From assembly GCA_003184365.1 (NCBI GenBank), contig NKYR01000126.1:19650-83649 (forward strand): a stretch of 64,000 nt of DNA. Direction: 5' to 3'. Positions within the stretch are counted from its first letter, which is position 1. The number at the start of each line of letters is the position of its first letter. The notes below the pieces were generated by a model, which searched no databases, was not told the origin of the DNA, and saw only the letters and a program-made list of their open reading frames with translations. The translations under genes and the position numbers were made by a program. This document shows positions 20,308 to 31,356 of the stretch, in pieces. The stretch is from Evernia prunastri (taxonomy: Eukaryota; Ascomycota; Lecanoromycetes; Lecanorales; Parmeliaceae).

Positions 20308-21699
20308 TACGGGTAACTGACCTCGCGACATTGATTCAGTCCTAAGAGCAAACATCTTCTGCAACGATTCTGAGCAGACCGAGAGTGTCTCCCCAAAGCA
20401 ATCGCCTCTTCTTGAATATGCTGGTTTGAGCAGTCAACGTAGAGCGTAATTGGTCGAAATCTAAATGCATAGAGATCAAAGCGAATTAAGGCGCGTTGCC
20501 AGAAGAAAGTCAAAAATGCCACGGACGTATCCTCAAAAATCTTTCATGTGATAAGGAATCCGATTTTGACAGAAAGGCCGACATGTTCCAGATGATATTC
20601 ACAGAGGTATGTGCAGGTAGAATGAAAGAGAGCTTCTGTTAGGATGTGAAGAAGACGCATTGCTAAAAAAGGAGCGACAAGCGGAAGCAACCTTCTTCCA
20701 TCTGCATGGGAAACGATTTCCCGTAAAAAACAGTCCATGTGTTCTGTTTGATATCGTTTTAACATCTGCAAAATCAGACCCAATTGCTGACAACAGTCAT
20801 CCTCCTCCAGTGTCTACCGAGCCATAGCAGTCTCCCATTCCCGAAGTCCGAAACAGATGAAAGCTCAACTTTTCCACGGAGTTTGCTCTTATTTTCTTTG
20901 CGCACATTGTCGGCGGAATACAGCGGGACGACCCGGCTTCTCCTATCTATCATATAATACTACGCTGCAGGGATTAATTGGGCGAATATACCGGTCCATT
21001 GCAGATAAAAGAAAGCTGTCTAGGGGAGATTGGTGACGATTTCTACCTTCTTCTGGCTATGGACCTGAGATGCTCATAACATCTGCTGTAAACTCTCGTA
21101 TAACGTTATCGGATGAAGCAGAGTATGTCCCTAAACATCGGATGTTATGTGAAGACAAAATCCATCAAGTCGGATTTGTGGTAGGGATATATATAAGCCC
21201 TGATGTGGGTCTGACATTTCATACAGAAAAAGGTATTAGACGATAAGCTAATACGCCAACATAAGACAGGTAAGGTTTTCCGTGATGCAGCGTTCATATC
21301 TACCATGTTCAGTACCGGTTGTGTGTACAAAATTCTTGAATGAGGAGGGGAGGGGGAAGCTAAGTCTTGTCAACATAAAATACACAACGTCAAGCACGGA
21401 TCAACGCGCGAGGGAAGGCTTTGGCGCGGACATATCCACTCATCAAATCGCTCACTGAAGGTCCCATGATCAGCATCCATTGGTGGGCAATTCGGTGCCA
21501 AGTAGACAGACTTCTTAGCACTGAATCCCTTTTACCACTTGGGATTCTTCGTGACCAGTAGCGCTTTCGTGCTGGCCTTTCGTCGCTGAAGGCACGAAGC
21601 AGATGCTTCCTTGAAGTCGGAGGTCGGATCTGGTACCGTGCAAACGTTCTCGCTGTCTGAACTTCGAGCCACAATGCAGGATGACAAGATATGGCGTTG
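20308..21699. other. Gene-poor region
   Basis: About 1.4 kb with short frames only. A minus-strand frame at 20544-20783 has a Leu-rich stretch but no known family. Nothing else recognised. Confidence 0.5.
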
Positions 21700-22749
21700 T
21701 CAAGGGACTGCTGTCATCTCCGTCTGTGGGATTGACCTCTGGTGTCGGCTCCACTCTGCTTCAATCCTCAAATTCGGCTTGCTTCCTCTTGATCTACGTT
21801 TGCGTCTCCTCATCACCGCACCATAGATAATCTGCGCTGTGAGGAAGACCACGATGCCTCCAAGAAAAAGAAGCCAAAGAGTAGCAATAAACAATATCAT
21901 AGCCAAGGAGAAGCCCCAACTTGCTTTAGCCGCCGTTTGCCATTGGCTGTTAGCTATGATTGCTCCCTCAGGCACGGTGACCATTACTTGCATCGCCGTC
22001 AGAATGATTGCAACGGATCCAAATAGGAAGAGCAGAGGTGCGAAGAAACGCTCAATGTACGCCCCTGTGTTCCAGTAGACTTCATGGTAATACCACCAAT
22101 CCTTAGAGCTAGGAGGACGGAAAATTCGAATGGCCCAGTTGAGTCGAGTCAGGCGTAGTTGACCGAAATGGTATCGTGGGGAGACATCATCATCGTGTAG
22201 CCGTCGAAATCTAACAATGAATTTCGAGAATGAAACCCACTGGATGTTCTCTGGAATGAGATGATGCTCGATAGCCAGGTAGAGGTCTGATGGATGCCTG
22301 ATGAGGAGTGCATATGTACGCAGGAAGCCTAGAGCGGACCTCATTTGATGGGAGGCTGCATCGGACGCCTTGGCGTGCTTTGTGTTGCAAAGGAACGTCC
22401 TCCAAAATGCAAAGTTCAATAGACACTGCGGTATAGGTTTTATGTAGATGACATCCGAGTGCCAGACGAGGTGTAGCTTTGGGTCTTCCGTGATCAGGAC
22501 GCGCCTTCCTTTGACTTTTTGCCGATGCAGAGGGTCCACCCGCTCACTCGACTGAGCCCCTACCAGCCATAGGTGTGGGAAGAGCTCGTCTAAGATCGGT
22601 GTGTCAAGCTCAGCACGCAGGAAGTCTTGGACCGCGCCTCCTCTTGATTCGATGTGAGGCTGATCGGGGACGGTGGGACCGATGGCCTCGTCGTTGAGCT
22701 GCTCATGCACGGAGAATGGAGGATCGCAAATGATCGGGGCCGAGGTCAT
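21700..22749 (-). CDS. Fungal two-TM membrane protein (DUF6601-like)
   Basis: Single exon, 349 aa, start ATG at 22749. The N-terminal 230 residues are soluble with motifs common to a fungal family of unknown function: LFPHLWLVGAQSS, GRRVLITEDPKLHLVW, RTYALLIRHPSDLYLA. Two hydrophobic segments follow, at about 235-256 (FFAPLLFLFGSVAIILTA) and 278-309 (LAMILFIATLWLLFLGGIVV), then a basic tail RRRKRRSRGSK. I recall this pattern as the DUF6601 family, with moderate certainty. No enzymatic motif is visible. It is transcribed divergently from the NLR-like gene; the start codons are 236 bp apart, so a shared promoter is likely. Function unknown. Confidence 0.75.
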   Translation of the reverse strand: MTSAPIICDPPFSVHEQLNDEAIGPTVPDQPHIESRGGAVQDFLRAELDTPILDELFPHLWLVGAQSSERVDPLHRQKVKGRRVLITEDPKLHLVWHSDVIYIKPIPQCLLNFAFWRTFLCNTKHAKASDAASHQMRSALGFLRTYALLIRHPSDLYLAIEHHLIPENIQWVSFSKFIVRFRRLHDDDVSPRYHFGQLRLTRLNWAIRIFRPPSSKDWWYYHEVYWNTGAYIERFFAPLLFLFGSVAIILTAMQVMVTVPEGAIIANSQWQTAAKASWGFSLAMILFIATLWLLFLGGIVVFLTAQIIYGAVMRRRKRRSRGSKPNLRIEAEWSRHQRSIPQTEMTAVP

Positions 22750-22985
22750 CGGGATAACGATAGAGACCGGAATTGAATTGGACGAGGAACAGGACGCTCA
22801 TCATGAGAGCGAGTGCCTCGCTACGGATGCTTCTAAACCTCAGCCCACACTAAGTGTAAATAGTGGCTACAAGGCTGCAGGATTGCATGCAGCAAGGCTA
22901 CTAGTCATGAGTGGTACGCATTTTTGGAGCCACCAAAGGAACCTTGAGGTATCACAAAGCATGCACGTATCGCAACGGAACTAGG
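22750..22985. promoter_or_regulatory. Divergent intergenic region shared by the membrane-protein and NLR-like genes
   Basis: 236 bp separate the two ATGs. The middle contains the MITE-like fragment at 22825-22862. No clear TATA or known operator. A shared promoter is inferred from geometry only. Confidence 0.5.
22825..22862. repeat. Solo end of a small inverted-repeat (MITE-like) family
   Basis: GGATGCTTCTAAACCTCAGC, followed by CCACACTAAGT, matches with few changes the inverted ends of the small element at about 31575-31892. It lies in the promoter between the membrane-protein and NLR-like genes. No partner end is visible here. Confidence 0.5.
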
Positions 22986-25900
22986 ATGTCGCCACCAATT
23001 GTGGCAACGTGCGTCTCTGGTGTCATTGCTATCTATGTAGTGCAAAACCTTGGGTATCGTTTATTCGATCACCTGGTGCCCTCACGACGAGATAACCCTC
23101 CAATTGCCGAATTCGATCTTGTGCCCATCGACTCGGACTTGGAGCCCACTGATGGGCAAGACAACGGACCTGATATCATATTTGTTCATGGGCTTGGGTC
23201 TCAGCCAGACTCAACCTGGCGGGCTGAGCGAAGGGTCGAGACTCCGTCTGTACAAGATGGCGACCGACGACACCAAAAGGAATACGTCTACTGGATCAAC
23301 GATTACCTAGCTCCTGATCTCGTCTTTAAAGGTCATCGTGGTGTCAGGCTATTTTACTACAACTACGATTCCGCGTATTATCGTGATGCATCGGACAAGC
23401 GTTTGCAGGACTTGGGCGATCAATTGCTGTCAAGGATAATCTCGCGAAGGCATAGGCTGACTTCGGTGCGATACTCCTGACGTGATTTCGACGACTGGTT
23501 CCCTAACAGGACGTGACAATGTAGGAGAAGAATCGTGGAATCATTTTTGTCGGACATAGCTATGGAGGACTCGTCATAAAACAGGTGAACTACCTTCAAA
23601 TTCAGCTCGCTGTTGGCATTAAAGCTCATTTGAGACTTCCAGGCTCTTCTCCAATCTCAGAATGACCAAAGAGACGAGGAACACTCTTTAGCCGTAAGAA
23701 CTAAGGGAATAATTTTCTTAGGCACCCCACATAATGGCTCAGCTATGACTGTCTGGAGTGTGCGGATTGCTAAGCTCCTCCAATTCCTGGGCTCGAACTC
23801 AAGAATCGTCATGGGACTGCTACCAGGATGCGAGTCTTTAAAAGATTTGCAGCGCAATTTTATAAGAGCTTTCGGCCACCGCCTGTATATGGTCAACTAC
23901 TCTGAGGAGCTAAGGACTCGTCTTCTTAAGTGGTCCTGGATACAGAAGGATGTATACGTATGCCCGAGCGGTTTGAAGGCCGACTTTGCATCAATATGCT
24001 GATCAAACTGGCCTGAAGACAGATAGTAGACCGAGATTCGGCCACCTTCGAGGTGCCCGGAATAGTGAATGATAGCCTCCGGACAGACCATAGTGGACTC
24101 AATAAGTTCAAGTGGCGAAGCCCAGAGTATAGACAAATATTCGGCAGACTCGAAGACATCATTGACAAGCCCCCTAGAGATTTTGTCGATCAAGAACGTC
24201 GAGAATACAGCTTTGCCGTAGATTACGAACCCATCATAGAAGCTGTTGATGAGCTTCTTGGTCGCCAAAATAAACTTCGTCTAATTGAGTCTCATCTGCA
24301 ACGCAAAGAAGGCAAGGGGCCTGTTGTCGTTACTTTACACGGATTTGGCGGTATTGGAAAGACGCAGCTGGCCTCTGCTTTTTTCAATAACCCTTCACAA
24401 CCCTACAGTGCTCGTTTTCGTCTTGACGGAAGCAGCAGGCTGACTTTTGAGAGTGACTTCTTGAATATTGCGAAAGCAGCCGGTTTGAACAACTCTTCGC
24501 CTGCGCTCTCCGAGACGCCCATACAGATTATCTGGGACTGGCTTAATCTAAAAGGCAACAACAAGTGGTTGATCCTACTGGATAACGTGGACAATCCTGG
24601 AGATAGCGCAGAACAATTCGATGTCTCAAATTTCCTTAACAATGTACGCCAAGGGTCCGTCATCATCACAACACGCCTACAATGTCTGGATGCGAATGCC
24701 AAGCTTGTGCCCAAGCTTATTCAAGTCGGACCTCTCGACAGAGTCGCTGCACTCTCCATGCTCAAACACCATGCGAATAAGGATATTCCTGAAGGTGCGT
24801 TGACCAAAGACTTTATTGTGTCGGGTTTGACCTGACTTGAATAATTAGAATCCGACTGCAAAGAACTACTACGGGAGCTAGACGGACTTCCACTTGCGTT
24901 AGTAGTATCTGGTGCATATATGTACCAAACTGGGGTGTCAGTCACGTCGTACTTGGACAGCTACAGAGGGGCATGGCAATCACTGATCAAGCTTTTGGGG
25001 AAACCTGCAGACTACCAAGACAGGACTCTTGAAACCACCTGGCTGGTATCCTATAACAGAATACAACGCCAGAGTCCGGCCGCGGCTGATCTGCTCAAAT
25101 TTTGGGCTTGTGTTGATTACCGCAACCTGGAATACAACCTCGTCCAAGACAGTAAAGGCTACTTCGAGGCCCCACACCCTTTATCTGACATGGTCAATGA
25201 TAGACTTACATTCTTCGATGCAATGAGATACCTGATCGGCAACTCCTTTGCGCAATCAACCGGTAGAGATCAGTGGTCTTTGCACCGAGTACTACACAAG
25301 TGGATTTCTGTAACCCTGGAGGAAACCACAGACAAGTCAATCCACCAATGGTCTATCATTTGCTTGGGTTCTAAAGCTAAAAAGAGGGGAGTGTCGGACT
25401 ACTGGGTTTCCAGTGGACGCCTGTATACCCATGCTATGCGCTGCGTCGATTCGGTCAATCTCAGATCTTTGAATCGGCAAGACTCTCCGGAGGAATGGTT
25501 CGATCGCCTTGTTGGTCTCGCAAGGCTTTGTATCGCACAGAAAGTGAGCTTGGACAAAGCTCGGAAGATCCTCGCGTATGTAGTCACGCGCGACCTTAGT
25601 TACCTGACATTGTTCGAAATTCCACCTCCTCTGACAAACAGTGATGTGATTTTGAGAGCCATGAATACTCTCGGAAACACTTATCGAGATGAGAAGTCAT
25701 ACGCCAAAGCTGCACAAATTTATCAGAGGCTTATAGAAGTATTGGACAGCTTGGACAATGCGAGACGCAACTGGCTGCCGAACGTATGCGACAACTATGT
25801 CATGGCCATGTCCATGGGTCGTCGGTTGCAAGATCCCTGGCCTGAAATATCAGGATTACGGCAGAAAACCCGCAACCTTCTCGAGCTCATGCAGAGAATC

Positions 25901-26434
25901 GCAGCAGCAGATCGGAGACTTGAAGAAAAGCGTTTTGGTGACGCAGCCAAGCTCTTTGACTCCCTCCGTCTACAATTAAAGTTGAAGGCTAACGACAAAC
26001 AGTCCATCAAAGTATGGAAGATGGCAGCTACGTGCTATGCACAGCGTGGAGACTATGGTCGAGCAAGGGATCTTTTCGAAGAAGTATTATCAGTGACCCT
26101 GAAATCTAAAGGAGGCGATACAAGTTCGATGACTTTGGATATCCTCAACAATTACGGCATTGTTTGCCGTAAGCTTGAGGACCCCGGGAAAGCTGAATAC
26201 TATCTAGGCACTGCCAGGGAGCGTCTCAGACCTCGGAAAGGAATGGCTGACGGACTGTACTTGAACGCTACTGAGAATCTCGCCAATCTGTTCTATGAGA
26301 TGAGGGATTACACGAAAGCCAGGGAGATCTTCGAAGAATGCTTGGTGGAGGCCGAAGGACGCTTTCCAGATAGGGCAAAGCAGATACAGAGTCAGCTTCG
26401 CAGAATGGAAGAGTCTCAAGGGCATCCGGCCTAG
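22986..26434 (+). CDS. NLR-like receptor: alpha/beta-hydrolase (SERAC1-like), NB-ARC, TPR-type repeats
   Basis: Predicted exons 22986-23465, 23525-23584, 23643-23951, 24023-24794, 24849-26434; 1,068 aa with no stop or frameshift. Residues 6-20 are hydrophobic. The hydrolase domain has IIFVHGLGSQPDSTW, nucleophile motif GHSYGG (Ser172, exon 2), IIFLGTPHNGS, and a DHSG histidine candidate (His306). The NB-ARC domain has P-loop GFGGIGKT at 390-397, LILLDNVD at 466-473 (Walker B) and GSVIITTR at 494-501, followed by GLPLAL. The C-terminal third is helical with degenerate TPR-like repeats (for example AATCYAQRGDYGRARDLFEE). This matches fungal STAND/NLR proteins with a lipase-like effector domain. 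Such proteins are implicated in non-self recognition; ligand and outcome are unknown. Confidence 0.85.
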
Positions 26435-26819
26435 AGTGTAGCACCTTTGTATGTGGATAATGTGGATGAAGAATTTGGAGGCTACTTCCGCAGATATGCG
26501 AAGCGTCAAACGTCCTTGGCATGGCATAAAATCTAATCTCAATGTGAGCTTCGCAAGGGGAAAGGGATCTCGGGAGGTCTCATGGTAGATAATATGGTGC
26601 CGGCGCACTTTGATTTCTGGCTGTGGGATTTCCAAGGATTATGCATGATGATGACTTCCGATAGCGCAGTCAGCCCGGGTGGCAGCCCCATCTTCAAAAT
26701 GTGCCCTGCCTCGCCTGCATCCCAGAATCTCTTTCAGACCTTGCCGATGCTCTCGAATCCTCATCGTTGAAACTAGACGTCTTCTTTTTCATTTCCCTAG
26801 TCTTGTCCGCGAGTATGTC
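26435..26819. other. Intergenic region downstream of the NLR-like gene
   Basis: 3' flank of the receptor gene; no further gene recognised. Confidence 0.5.
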
Positions 26820-27710
26820 ATGTTGGCGCAAAATTCACAAGGTCTTTCAGTCTCAGCGGTTCCCACTGCCGCCGAAGTCGAGGATCTCCCGCAACCACAG
26901 CACTATGGATACAAGTCACAAGGTGCTGCCGTAAATGAAGAAGCATGTCGATATGAGGAGGAGCAGCAGCAGGAGGAGGAGGGGGAGGAGGAGGAGGAAG
27001 AGTGCATACGAGAGGAGGGTGGTATAGAGGAGGCAGTAAGCATAATGAAGGTGGAAAGTACAACGGACGAGAAAAAGCCCCTGAATACCAGCGACTTGGC
27101 TTTGGAAAGCGTAGAAAAATACGAGGTGTGCATGAACTCGGGCTCCTGCAGGCTTCTTTCCACTGATAGCTGGAGTAGCAACTCCGCCTTCATGGCTTTA
27201 TTGACCGCCGGTATCATTACAATATTACCCGCGATGCCAACTCTCTGAGTACCGGCCGAAACACCACTAGTACGGAGCCTGGTTCTGCTGGTCAAGCGTC
27301 ACCGGATTATGTCATGAGCGCTGATTTCATCAAGTTTGTTGAAGACATGTGGCCTTTGGACGAGAGGTTGAAAACTTTGTAGAAAAATTCGGGGCCAGAT
27401 ATTGACGACTTCTGCTTTCTTATCCCAACCTCTCCTTCCGCATAGCCAGCGATGGCCCAAATGTTTTCACATCAGCTCCTGCGTACACGACCTCAAACGT
27501 CATCTGACCGCACACTTTTCCCTAACGGTCGATGAGCTACTCGATTGCGAATACAAGTGGTGCGGGTGCACAGGCCTGAGCAGTGTCAAGAGAGAAGATC
27601 AGCGCAAGGCACACTACAGGAAGGTTCACATGAAGGAGGGCGAGTACCCGAAGAAGGCCACGGGAGAGAAAGAATTGTGTGGCCAAAATGGAGAAGGCCC
27701 AGTTGACTGA
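26820..27710 (+). pseudogene. Diverged or decayed C2H2 zinc-finger gene, paralogous to the gene at 30710-31356
   Basis: Three reading-frame blocks align with the paralogue. 26820-27248 starts MLAQNSQGLS and is Glu-rich (a poly-E run encoded near 26955-27002). 27188-27382 contains RYHYNITRDANSLSTGRN, similar to CDYYNVTSDAHSLSSTSSGR of the paralogue. The block ending at 27710 contains VHDLKRHLTAH, LLDCEYKWCGCTGL and HYRKVHMKEGE, matching HELKRHMSTH, LLDCEFSSCGRVG and HYRKVHGEE. The first finger lacks its normal Cys spacing. The blocks are in different frames and separated by stops, so this is either a multi-intron gene or, more likely, a decaying copy. It lies about 3 kb from its paralogue, in opposite orientation. 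Confidence 0.5.
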
Positions 27711-28544
27711 GCTGGACTGATTGGTCGTGGTTGGACAGTGGATGCATAGCGACTGGTGACTGTTTTGCCAGAATCGCTACGACGCCCTGCAACAAGCCTT
27801 ATTGTACCCTCGGTCCTGCAGAATGCACACACCCGCGTGCTGCCTAGACTCATACGCAGACTAGTCAGGATGTAGCGCGCAACCCCGCTGCTCTTTGTCA
27901 GACACAGAACTAAACACAAGCTGCCCTTACCCAACAACTTGACAATGAATCGGAAGAATGCACGGTTCTGGAGCGGTTGTCGGTTCGCTTGGAAGCAAGC
28001 CTGATCCTACTCTACGAAAGTCTTTGACTGGAATGGCATGGAAATTTCTGAATAAACACTATGAAAGTGACTCAGAGGTTCCTTCATCTCATGCTAAAGT
28101 AGAAGATAGAGGCACTGCAACACCCTTGAACCAGCGTCATACCTCCGCAAAACAAACCGCGCAGCTAGCCTTGATAGATACCAGAACAGTCGATTTGCAA
28201 ACAATGAATACAAAGCTGATCGCAAAATAAACTAACATAGAGGGAGAAGACTTCAACAGAGAAGCGGGATAGAGCCTCCAGGAAGAATCGGAAGCGCTTG
28301 GACTACGTGGTGTCCTTTCCACCCCTTGACACACTCTGGGGCTTGAACCGACTGCCTTGCAACGTCCTTCTCAACAATTGGAAGACCTTTACAACCTGTG
28401 ATAGGGTGGTCGTTGGTACGAGACGTTGGCGATCCCATGTTGAGGGGCTTATAACAATCGACCCATGACGCACGAGTAACATCTAAATAGCCTCGTCGTC
28501 TGCAAGCGTTGCCTTGCATACCCTACGCTTATCGAACGCGTTCC
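27711..28544. other. Intergenic region with one short unassigned frame
   Basis: A plus-strand frame from ATG 27958 to 28230 (90 aa, MHGSGAVVGSLGSKPDPTLR) has no family match and weak coding character; it could be a remnant. Nothing else recognised. Confidence 0.4.
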
Positions 28545-29477
28545 TTAGAGCATGACTCCGCCTTCGGTCGAAGAGGGTGCCGATGAAATACTTTCGGACG
28601 ATCGCACTCCAGGGGGCCGATAGCAGAAAAGAACCCTGAAACGTGGCAACGACGTGGTCTTGGGTGGCTTATACTCCGATCTTACATGTTGTTGACGAAA
28701 GAAGGTCTTGACCTCCCGCTTTTCTGTGTACTTACAAACGACGATGATGCAAGGTGCCGCAGTCGCCTCGCTTGTACCAAAGACTTCTAGATGAATCGAG
28801 ACCCACAAATTGAGTCCTCTATTCTCCATGTATTCCTGAAGAAGCCGCTCGAAAATCTCACACAATTCGCGAAAACGGCATTTATCAGGCTCTGGTATGT
28901 CCACATCGAAAACTTTGAGCATGGTGGGTGTTCGCTCGTTGCTGTAGTACCTTTTGCGGACACGATCAATCATTACGCTACAGGACCTCGGCTTGCCATC
29001 AGAGTCCAGGACCGTCCAAATTTCGCGATGATCAGACCAGGGATCCGATGTATCGCGCGACGCCAATGCAGGGCCATTCGTCAGACTGTGGGAGGCTCTG
29101 ACATTGGTAGTTTGTCGATAGAATCGAGCGGACAACTCATCAGAAGACAATGAGCGCTCTGCACCACTCGCGAGAGTTTGGTTCGTCTCTTGGCCGGTGC
29201 TCAGAGAGATGGCTTCACTTGCCCGGTTGTAATGGTACTTGACATGATTGTTTCCGCCGTGTTCAATGCGGGGGAGCGAGCTGGAATGGCTCAACTCAAG
29301 ACGTTGGACGACTTCCGTGGTGAGTTGGCGTATATTGTGTTCGGAATGGTGGTCATTGGGATCAAGGAGAACATGACCGGAGTTGTTACCTGGTCCAGAC
29401 ATACCCGGGAAAGCGAATGGCGGCGACGGCGGCCGGGGTGGTGTGGGAGCTCGTGGTTCATTGTGCTGGAACTGCAT
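28545..29477 (-). CDS. Hypothetical fungal protein of unknown function
   Basis: Single exon, 310 aa, ATG at 29477. The first 60 residues are Pro-rich and disordered (PTPPRPPSPPFAF). The folded part starts near WTVLDSDGKPRSCSVMIDRV and includes MLKVFDVDIPEPDKCRFREL, a predicted helix with LLQEYMENRG, then AAPCIIVVCKYTEKREVKTF and LPRFRVLFCYRPPG. This looks like an uncharacterised ascomycete family in which a short alpha/beta domain ends in a CIIVxC...FFRQ...PRF pattern, but I cannot name it. No signal peptide, TM segment or catalytic motif. It is flanked on both sides by the C2H2 paralogues. Confidence 0.6.
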   Translation of the reverse strand: MQFQHNEPRAPTPPRPPSPPFAFPGMSGPGNNSGHVLLDPNDHHSEHNIRQLTTEVVQRLELSHSSSLPRIEHGGNNHVKYHYNRASEAISLSTGQETNQTLASGAERSLSSDELSARFYRQTTNVRASHSLTNGPALASRDTSDPWSDHREIWTVLDSDGKPRSCSVMIDRVRKRYYSNERTPTMLKVFDVDIPEPDKCRFRELCEIFERLLQEYMENRGLNLWVSIHLEVFGTSEATAAPCIIVVCKYTEKREVKTFFRQQHVRSEYKPPKTTSLPRFRVLFCYRPPGVRSSESISSAPSSTEGGVML

Positions 29478-30709
29478 ATCGCGTTCGGGATTGCCTCAAG
29501 GGGAACGGCAGGGCTAGACCAAGGGTACAAGCATCAGAATAACAAAACAGCGGAAGCTGGTAATCCTAAAAACCAGTCGGCTGGCAATGGTATCATAATG
29601 CACCGGTTCTCCACCGGAGAAGTCTCGCAGGACCAACTTTAGTAAAATATTGTTCAGGCTGCTGCCTCTGCAATCTTCATGCACAGCCCACTATCGATAT
29701 CATTAGTTAAAGCCGACGGACTTAATGTGTACACTTTGGTATTGGCTGACTATCCATCAGCATTCAGTGATCCACAGCTTCTTCAAAGCGATCTCAGAAT
29801 TTGGCTGCATCGCTAAAATTGCGCTTGACTGTTGATCACTACAATACTGGTCCTACAGCGATAGCACCTGTGAAGGCCACAAGCCACAATGTCCCCATCC
29901 CAGCGAGGAAACCGAGCCGTAGCCGTGCTCGCTTGCAGAACCGCCCTGATATCATCCATTGGGTGCCGGATGACCACACCTGCCCCTCTCTAGCGTCCTT
30001 CACAGCCCCATCAACCGCATGAACAGTCTGCAGGAGTCGGATGCTTTGTTGGGTGTGAGTGATACCTTAGATGTAGGCTGGGTACAGGATAGCGAGCATG
30101 GTGATGTTCGATCTGAAATCAACAATAACAATTACCCCCTTAGCGCTGATCAGAGTTTCCCTTGTCGATTGGGTTGACGTCTAATCTAGCGTAGTACCTA
30201 TTGCGGTTCCAACAATGTGACTCCAGAATTGTAGTTCGATTATTCGGTACGGACGCCCAAGACGTCCGGATTGTATGGTGTAGGACACAATATCGATGCT
30301 ATGTCATCTGGCCAGGTAAAGCTGAGCAAAGACTGGACAGCTGTTGAAATGTACGCAGCAGAGCTATGAGATGAGACTAGTTGGATTCAGTAGAAGCCAT
30401 GCATTTGCAGAAAACAAGCGCCGCGAGAATATACTGTAAGAGATAGAAATCTACGGAGACTATGGAAAGAAAGCGACGAATGAAAACATGTTGTGGAAGT
30501 CGTTGATAGAGTATCCTGAAGCTTGAGGCAGGCTGGTGGAGGAGCGACACGTTGGTCTATTTCATACTCCGAAGAAATACTGAAGATCGGACCCGCATAA
30601 ACACCAGCACGATAAAGGTCGAGACGAGGGCTTTCAGTGATGTATATGAAGTGAGTTGCTCCTAACCAGGGCATTATGGAACCTAAGGTAAGGTATGACC
30701 GCTCCCTTT
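29478..30709. other. Gene-poor region
   Basis: About 1.2 kb without a supported gene. Short frames on both strands only, including one at 30387-30713 that lacks an ATG near its start. Confidence 0.5.
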
Positions 30710-31356
30710 TCAAGTTCTCCGATGATTTTCCATATCTTTACCTGGAATCTTCGCCTCTTTCCTTTCTCCCCGATCACTCCTCGAGACCTTTCTTTCTTCC
30801 CCGTGCACTTTCCTGTAATGCTCCTTCAGATGATCCTTTATCTTGAACCCTTTGTTGCCAACACGACCGCACGAGCTGAATTCACAGTCCAGTAGTACAG
30901 GAGGGGGATCAGGGATATGTGTGGACATGTGTCGTTTCAACTCATGAGCACGAGAGCTGGTGTGTTCACAATTAGGAAATAGGCAGGGATATTCGTAGAG
31001 GCTGCGGTATGTGGAGAGCGGGGCGCCGTTGGTTGAGGAGTCGCGGGAACTCGGCCTCGAGTTGTTGGCGCTGTTTCGGCCACTACTGGTGCTGCTGAGA
31101 GAATGCGCATCGCTTGTCACATTGTAATAGTCACACTTAGGAGATGATATCAAGTGTTATGAAAGTCTGTGGACCAAGCAATAAGCACCTGGGGAGACGC
31201 GTAAATGTATGGGTCTTGTGAAGAGGAACTTTGGCAGGTCCCTGATGGAAGGTAGTCTGTAAGGCTTCTTGTGGGTACCTGGATCATGGATGGGTACTGG
31301 TATTTTGTTGGAGGATAACCGTAGTAGGCATTTCGTGGCTGCCCTTCTGAAGACAT
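30710..31356 (-). CDS. C2H2 zinc-finger protein
   Basis: Exons 31356-31189 and 31135-30710 with a 53-bp intron; 197 aa from ATG at 31356 (MSSEGQPRNAYYGYPPTKYQ). The N-terminus is Tyr/Pro/Ser-rich and disordered. The C-terminal half has a C2H2 finger CLFPNCEHTSSRAHELKRHM ending STH, then a second unit CEFSSCGRVGNKGFKIKDHL followed by EHYRKVH. The end is highly basic (SRSDRGERKEAKIPGKDMEN). It is probably a small nuclear DNA-binding protein. A diverged inverted paralogue lies at 26820-27710. No close characterised homologue recognised. Confidence 0.65.

Noticed and set aside
28320..28400. Possible tRNA T-arm (GGGGCTTGAACCG)
   Set aside because: Reverse complement gives a T-loop-like string, but the neighbouring stem does not pair and no D or anticodon arm is present.
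30387..30713. 108-aa minus frame near the C2H2 gene
   Set aside because: No ATG at its start and no family features.
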